Part shown: piece by piece, positions 57,549 through 64,000 of the stretch
Layout: each line of letters opens with the position of its first letter
Position numbering within the stretch: position 1 is the stretch's first letter
Made by a program: the position numbers and the translations under genes
Notes under the pieces: model-generated
What the model was told of the DNA's origin: nothing
The model's database searches: none
What the model saw: the letters and a program-made list of their open reading frames with translations, nothing else
Assembly: GCA_025331565.1 (NCBI GenBank)
Contig: JAFREQ010000014.1
Location: 2,064,501 to 2,128,500 of the forward strand
DNA from: Holacanthus passer
Taxonomy: Eukaryota > Chordata > Actinopteri > Pomacanthidae
Reading direction: 5' to 3'
Length of the DNA stretch: 64,000 nt

Positions 57549-60500
57549 TGTTGCTGTGTTTTGCTCATGTAATGTTTGTGAATCATCTGCCAGGTATCAT
57601 TAAATTACTTGCCCACAGACATTCAGCTTACTTTCTATTTTGCCGAGATATGCTGTTTTTGTGATGTCAGCTATAGTAGCAGGAGATTTGTTTGCATGTT
57701 TGCCGCATGCTTCTGAAGGAGCGCTGAAGGGAGAGTGTATTTGTCTGGGTGTTGAGTTCAAATATTAACAATCTGTCTCCAGGATGACTCACCCCGCCTT
57801 TAAATAATGACAGTTTTTATACTTTAGGGGGGATCCATGATAACGTCATCTGTAGTCTGGAGTGCTTCAGTCAGGTTTAATTAAGTATTCAAAAGCACAA
57901 TATAACCTCTAATGCCATTGGTAATTGACATACACGTTGAAACATGTGATAACAGTTAAGTTAATGGAATAATGGCTCCTGTTTAATAGACACATCTTTT
58001 TAAAGTTAACTGCTGACTTTTACGTCCTGCCCCTGGCTAATTGTACCAGGAGCCTTTTACAATCGTTAGAAAACCTCTGGTGAAGGTAAATGTCTGCAAT
58101 GAAGGGCCTGTGGTCCCGATTAGCTACCCAGTGGTGGGATTATTGTTCATTAGTTTAGGCAAAAACATAAAGGAATATTATGGTGATGTTTCCATTTCAG
58201 TCGGTGTTATACTCCAACAAAGGCGGTTAAATAAAAGTGAATGTTGCAACACAGCTAATAAACTACAATGGCATCCTCCATTTTGGATTCTCTGTTCACT
58301 CAGAGGTCAGCACTCAAGTCAGAGCAGCTTTCTGTGGGTCAACAGCATGAAATTCACATGTCAAAGTGGGTCTATCTGCTGCGGCTCCACATCTGTAGAG
58401 TTAAAAAAAAAGACCACAAAAATAAAATCCAGGCTGTGAAAATTCATACCCATGTTATTATGAGTAAAGTAATAGAGATTTTCTAACATACTGTAAAGTC
58501 ACAATTATTAATTTTGATCCAGTCTGTTTTTGTCTGTTTACACTGTTCTGAACTTGCATTTAGATATTGTTCTGCTCTGAACATGCAGGAGGTTTATTTT
58601 GGGGACGATCTTGTGAAGGAAAGAAAGTGTTTAATTTAGCTAAGGGATTTTATTCACCTCTCAACACGTCAGATCCAGCGGGCGTGGTTCTGTCTGGGGG
58701 AATTCCTTCCCCTAAGTCCATCAAGGAAAATGGGATATCTGTCAGGCTTACTGATGTGCTCTTTTATCACACTTACTATCCAGGTATAGATGCTGCCTGC
58801 TGTCTAAACAGCATTTAAACCAGAGGAGCTTGAATTTTGGTATGAACTGACTCATTTAATGAATATGTTTGTTTCAGAGAAAATCATTGGCTTTTTAAAA
58901 TCAATCTGTGAATCATGACATCTGAAACCACATCACAGCCTGCAGTTCAGTCTGCGTGATAGACGGGTGAATGGTCCCTGCAGGGAAACAGTCTAGACAG
59001 GAAGATTCCCAGTGTAGGTGACTTAATATACTGTAGGTTATTTTGCCAATACAGTCAGCAACTACAGACAGAATGTCATAGCTGTTAAACATACGTCATA
59101 CTGAAATTGATCCCAATGGGAGAGGTAGTGATTATTAATGGAAAAAGCAAGAACAGGGCACTCAGCAGCAGCATATAGGTGTAAAATTAAAATACCTGTG
59201 ATTTTGTTAGATGTATTTGAATGTTTTTACTCATCCATGGTAAGACACCGTGCTGGAAAAGTCAGAGACATCTCATGAGGCTCTTGTTGAGCCCCTTGTT
59301 GACCTTGGACAAAAATAATGACGCGAGTACTGTTTATCTCCCATCCAGCAGCTTTTCCCCCGGCCCTCATTCATGACCATATCTTCATCCTGCACTCTCT
59401 CAGTTTGCTTATCCAAAGTCTGTTCTGAGACTTAGGTTTTGGCTAGCTTGGATTTCCATACTTGTTTCTAAAGTTGGAGGCATTGCTGCAGTATGAGGAA
59501 GTTCTTGTTCAACTGTTAAAACAGCAGCTGCCGAAACTGATTTTTCTCATAAATTCTTCCCATTAAGAAGGGAGTGACTGACTGCTTCTGTCCAGACCAA
59601 TTATATATATATATAGAAGTAAAAAAATGAAAGTTATACATGAGTCTAATGGAATGGCCAGTGGATACCCTGAGTAATATAGGTAAGCTAATCCTATTTA
59701 TAGGGTTGGGATTTTCTAAACCAGACAAAACAAAAGCGCTTTACACCTGGAGAAATCCAACCTTCACATCGCTCGGATTCCCCAGATCCTTCTTCTTGAA
59801 CCAGCCTCCAGAACGTAATCCAGTTCTTTGCAAGTGTCCTGCCCCTTGATCCTTTGTCAGGGGGTGACAGAGGGAGTCTGAATCAAGGGTTTAAAACCTG
59901 TGAATGGAGAAGGTGGGAGCCAATCAGAATGAAGGCATTTTATGCCGACAAAGTGGGCACCTGATCCCCTCTCACATGCCGAACCCAATAATTGGCTTCA
60001 GGAATGTTCACATTTCTCTGCTTTAGGGTATCGTTAAGGAAAGCAAAGCTCACTGGCTTTTTGGAGGGTGGTTAAGATTTGCCTTGATCCTTGGATTGGG
60101 GGAAATAAATGACTTCCTTCACCAAACACAGAAGACAACCTACAGGAAAGTCCCTTGTTAGGCTGAAGCTTAAGGTCACTTCTCTGCTGGAGTGTGGGTG
60201 GATTTGCTTCAAAACATTTTTGCCTATTTTTGGTCATTAAAAATTGGATGCTGTCAAAACAAAGTTGCTAAATCACTCTGTTCTGGAGGGAGAAAAGGCA
60301 AAGTATAAACAGAAAACTGTTCCATGTGTAATATCTTTTAACTAATGTTGCATGTTTTTACCTAGTTTGAGGAGGTCTTGAGTCGTGTGCTGCGCAGATG
60401 TGGGTGTGCCAGTATGCTGAGCAACAGTTGGCTGTGCCTGCCACCACTCAGAGCACTTTCTGAAACATGGCTTTCTTCAGTGTTTATTGGTTCTTGTCCA

Positions 60501-63500
60501 GGCCTAACCTCAAATGGGGAGGCGAGGGGGCTGCCAACCACAGCAGCAGAAGGCCTCCTGTACTGAAACTCTCTGATGATAGATCTGGAAAATGCATGTG
60601 CAGAGTTTTACATTGGGGAAAGCCTTGCACAAAAGCATCTTTGAAAATGTTGGCCAAATTGAATTCAAGCTGCTACGGACAGCCATTAAACACATTCTTA
60701 CTGTATGCTCTTACTGTAATATCTGGAGGCTCTGGGGAATGTGCAGCAAGTCTACATGTCTTTTAAACCCTGTTTGTGGCAGGTAACAACTTACTACTGT
60801 TTTGTTTAAGTATAAATGTTGATGCAATTTAAATGAAAATGGCATTAGTAAACATGATTTTTCTGAAGTGGCACAAAGATCTGCTCACTGGACCTTACTG
60901 TGTTCTGTCCTGCACCCACACTGGCTGCAGGGCCTGTGGAGGAGGGTGTAATAACACCTGCAGCTACGCAGCTCTGAGGTATTTTTTTTTTTTTTATCTC
61001 CCCCTGGAATTCCACTTCTGTTCTCCTTGTAGATCTCCTGTTTGAATGGGAACTCAGTCAGTGGTGGTCCTTGACATAGATTTTTACAAGTCACCTGCCT
61101 CACTTCATCCTCACTGACACCTTGCAACATTAAATCATTGCTGGACCCACTGCTGCCTTTGAGAATTGTTAGTTGTGTTAACAAGCATTCACACAACTTT
61201 CCATGATCAAAATGAGAGCATCAGTTTGTATCAGGATGATGTAAACCGCCCGCAGCTGTTGAACTTCTGAGGCAAACACGCCTCAGGGTGTGAATTTTCA
61301 GCCTTCACCAGTTCCCCCAGAAAGCACAGACAGTGTGCTCTTTCCAGCTTTCTTCAGAACCAAATCTGAAAAAAACAAGCGTGGATGACTCGGAAAATAT
61401 GCTGGCATTTGGAAAAGATGGAAAATACATAAATGGTTATGTTTGTTGCTGGTGAATTGGCATTGTTCTGCCAAAGCACACTGAGTGCAATGTGGCAACA
61501 GCTGAGGGCATTCATAATAGAGTTATTTGTAATGACCCATAACTGTGACTACTTTAAAAGAGGGTTCAGCCACAATGCTTTCCCATGTCTGTTGTGAATA
61601 AATTAATTTTTTCTGCAGGAGAAAGAAGAGCCAGTGTATGGAGGGTAACCCCATTTCCTCTTGTGGTCCTGCAGGCCAATTAATATTGTTCATACTTTCT
61701 CTTTGTGCTGTCCCCTATAAAGGATGTGACATTGTTTTCCAGCCATACATGTTGTAAATTGTCTATTGTAGGAGTCAGTTAATATGGACATTAAACAGAA
61801 AGAATAACTTACTCATTTCTTTTTGATCTGACAGGTCAGGTTCGCTACCTGAATGAGTGACTTCATGCATAATCAAAAAGTAGGAGCACCATCCACAGCA
61901 TTATTCAGCTAAAAAAAATGAAATTACAGCAACACTGGATGCTGTTGTTTATGCCTGAAGACAAAATGAGTCCATCATCTTTTTCTTAAGGTAGTATCAG
62001 ATGACACTCCGGTGCAAAATGACCATTATAAATGGGTCTGCAGAGTGTAAGTTGTGTTTCAGATTCCTTGTTAATCGTCGACTCTGGGCGCCTCGCCCAT
62101 CATTCTCATGTGGGTATGTTTTTATCTGGTAATTTGAGATTGATGTAAAAGATTAGACAACCCTTTTTATGCCCGTCTGTGTTGGCTGTGATCAAAGTTG
62201 ACCTTTTCTTGTTGCCCATGGATATTTTGTGGTGTTCTGCAGGTGAGATCAGGCCAGATCTGATTTCTCCCACTCTGTTCTCTTGTCTACTCCCACTTTC
62301 GGCTTTCCCATGGTGCACAGGTTAGCAAAAACAGCTGTCAGGTAATTTCCAATGGGGAGGATGGAGGGGGCTCTTGAAAGATGAGGATAACCTCTGAAAT
62401 TCTCTCCCTCCTCCCTTTGATGATTTTGTCAACATCAGGCTACATTGTCTTGTTTGCTTTACAGCGCCGAACATCTGGAGAGACAGCCATCTTTTCTGCT
62501 CCAGCCCCTATTATGCTTATATTAATGGCATAAACAACTGAGAGAGAATATTTTTTGTTCTCACATCCCGTCACTTCTGTGGATTCTTTTTTTTTTTAGT
62601 CTTGGCAGAGCTAACAGAGTATTATTGAAAAAGTGGTGGGAGAAAAAGAAAAGGACTTTGATGTGCAGATGGCGCCCGACAAAGAATTCTCTTCAGTTAA
62701 CAGCAGGTTTTGTTGTGATGTTAGAAGCTCAAAGTACATCTTGGGTTACCAAACAAAGACCGCTCAAAACTCATGGTTTGAGATGCTCAACATGTTGGAA
62801 CTGTTCTGCGTTCCAAAAGCCTCACCATGGTACCCTGCCAAATCCCAGTTAATTATGAGATCGCCATCCCAAATAGCATGACCTTGGGAACTGGTGAAAA
62901 GTGGCTTTACCAACATGAAATTATTCCCTCTGGCCAGGATGCCCAGAGGGTATTCTCTCCCTGGCCAAAGCCTCTGGATGCTATTCTGTTCTCACCAAAT
63001 CAGCTCATGAGCAAACTATTATTGTAAAGATGCAAATTATTTCATTTCTGCACCTCAGTGGAAAACTTTACATATGTTCTCACTCCAAGGATCCAATTAG
63101 TTCCAGAAATGGTTGCATAAGCTGTGTACTTAAAAAAAGATTTTGTCTACTTAGCCCACTTTTCCCACACAGTGTAACCATGAACTAATCAAGTATGATA
63201 CACAAGAGGGGAAGTGAGTTGACAGGCCGAGCTGGTTCTGGCCTGTGATTATGTGGGACAATGTGAGCGTGGCCAAGTCAACAGGTGGTGTCAGATTAGT
63301 TGGTCCTTAGGCGAGAATGAGCGAGAGAGGAAGAGAGGAGGGTAAATCTAACACTGCCGTCGCCATCAGTGCAGGGAAACCAGAGCTTAATCACAGAGCC
63401 ATCAAACAGCTGCTGCTACTTCCTTTCTAAAGTCGAGCTGCCAAAAAAAACAGCGCTAGAGAATCTGCTGTTATGTTTAAAAAAAGATTGGTTAAAAAAA

Positions 63501-63540
63501 TGCACATCACATACACACTTTTTTTTTTTTTCATGGTTCC
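57549..63540. other. Unique, repeat-poor stretch (probable long intron), last part
   Basis: No recognisable exon. Homopolymer T and A runs at 60.98, 62.59 and 63.52 kb only. Some patches (for example 57.85-58.02 kb) are AT-rich, low in simple repeats and look like candidate conserved non-coding DNA, which cannot be tested from one sequence. Confidence 0.4.
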
Positions 63541-63559
63541 ACCACTTTGGTGCAGACTG

Positions 63560-64000
63560 AAATATCTCAATTACTATTAAATGGATTGCTGTGAAATTTT
63601 ATACAGTTTTATGGTCCCCAGAGGATGAAGCCTAATGACTTCGGTGATCCCCTGACTTTTCCTCCAGTGTCTCCATTCTGTTGACATTTTTGGTTGTTAA
63701 GTGAAATTTCTTGACAGTTGTTGGATGGATTGCCATGAAATTTGGAACAGATACCCATGATATCCAGAGGATGAACCCTCATAACTTTGGTGATTCCCAT
63801 ACTTTACATAAAGCACCATTAGCAGGTAACTTTTCCATTGAAATATCTACAAAATTGATTGGCCACACAAATGGTCATTCTGTAGGGATGACATCGTCAG
63901 TGTCTGTTGATTGATCACTTCTTTGATCCAGACTGACATATAACTGGATTGAAATTAAATTTTGTACAGGCATTGATGGTACTCAGAGAATGGATCATAA
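63560..64000 (+). repeat. Interspersed repeat with two to three internal tandem units
   Basis: Units begin near 63.58, 63.73 and 63.95 kb. Each has 'ggattg...tgaaattt', 'caga(t/g)...catg', 'ccagaggatga' and 'acttCGGtgat/aacttTGGtgat' type phrases. The third is cut by the window edge. The reverse copy at 17.5-17.7 kb shows that the family is dispersed. Common in perch-like fish in my recollection. Confidence 0.65.

Noticed and set aside
1..64000. tRNA, rRNA, CRISPR array, bacterial operon or phage features
   Set aside because: None seen on either strand. Intron-containing genes and repeat content show vertebrate nuclear DNA.

Overview
The window is vertebrate nuclear DNA, almost certainly from a spiny-rayed teleost fish. 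The evidence is split genes with GT-AG introns, full orthologues of vertebrate PINK1, alpha-tubulin and agmatinase, and several interspersed repeat types that are typical of teleost genomes. There is no operon structure, and no tRNA, rRNA or CRISPR array was seen.

Layout. 1-5 kb: no gene recognised, only repeats and microsatellites. 5.09-11.94 kb: a five-exon trypsin-like serine protease gene on the minus strand. 14.94-18.22 kb: a second, related trypsin-like gene on the plus strand with a TATA box and a non-coding first exon. The two are divergently arranged. 19.88-24.27 kb: complete eight-exon pink1 (573 aa). 26.09-28.73 kb: complete alpha-tubulin gene on the minus strand (451 aa), whose first coding exon is only the ATG. 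29.5-31.2 kb: decayed Ty3/gypsy-like gag/protease remnant on the minus strand. 32.12-35.12 kb: complete seven-exon agmat (361 aa). 35.4-38.0 kb: nested mobile DNA, namely a TTAA-flanked piggyBac-type MITE inside a Tc1-like relic, then a broken Polinton/Maverick remnant. 38.5-41.1 kb: a possible small, unrecognised multi-exon gene. 45.09 kb: a signal-peptide-like exon with a clean donor, probably exon 1 of a gene whose body lies outside the window. 45.2-64 kb: mostly unique, transposon-poor sequence without a recognisable exon, most simply read as that gene's long first intron.

Function. The genes form no common pathway. PINK1 is the mitochondrial damage-sensing kinase, alpha-tubulin is cytoskeletal, and agmatinase (apparently mitochondrial) converts agmatine to putrescine and urea. 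The two proteases keep the catalytic triad and trypsin S1 aspartate. They lack two of the six trypsin disulfides and the enteropeptidase-type activation peptide, so they are divergent trypsins rather than ordinary digestive ones.

Limits. Exon borders were placed by eye from GT/AG sites, phase and protein similarity recalled from known families. Repeat family names are recognition from memory, not database results. I found no convincing new biological system. The best leads are the Polinton deletion-fusion, the nested piggyBac-type MITE, the reduced-disulfide trypsin pair and the possible small gene at 38.5-41.1 kb.
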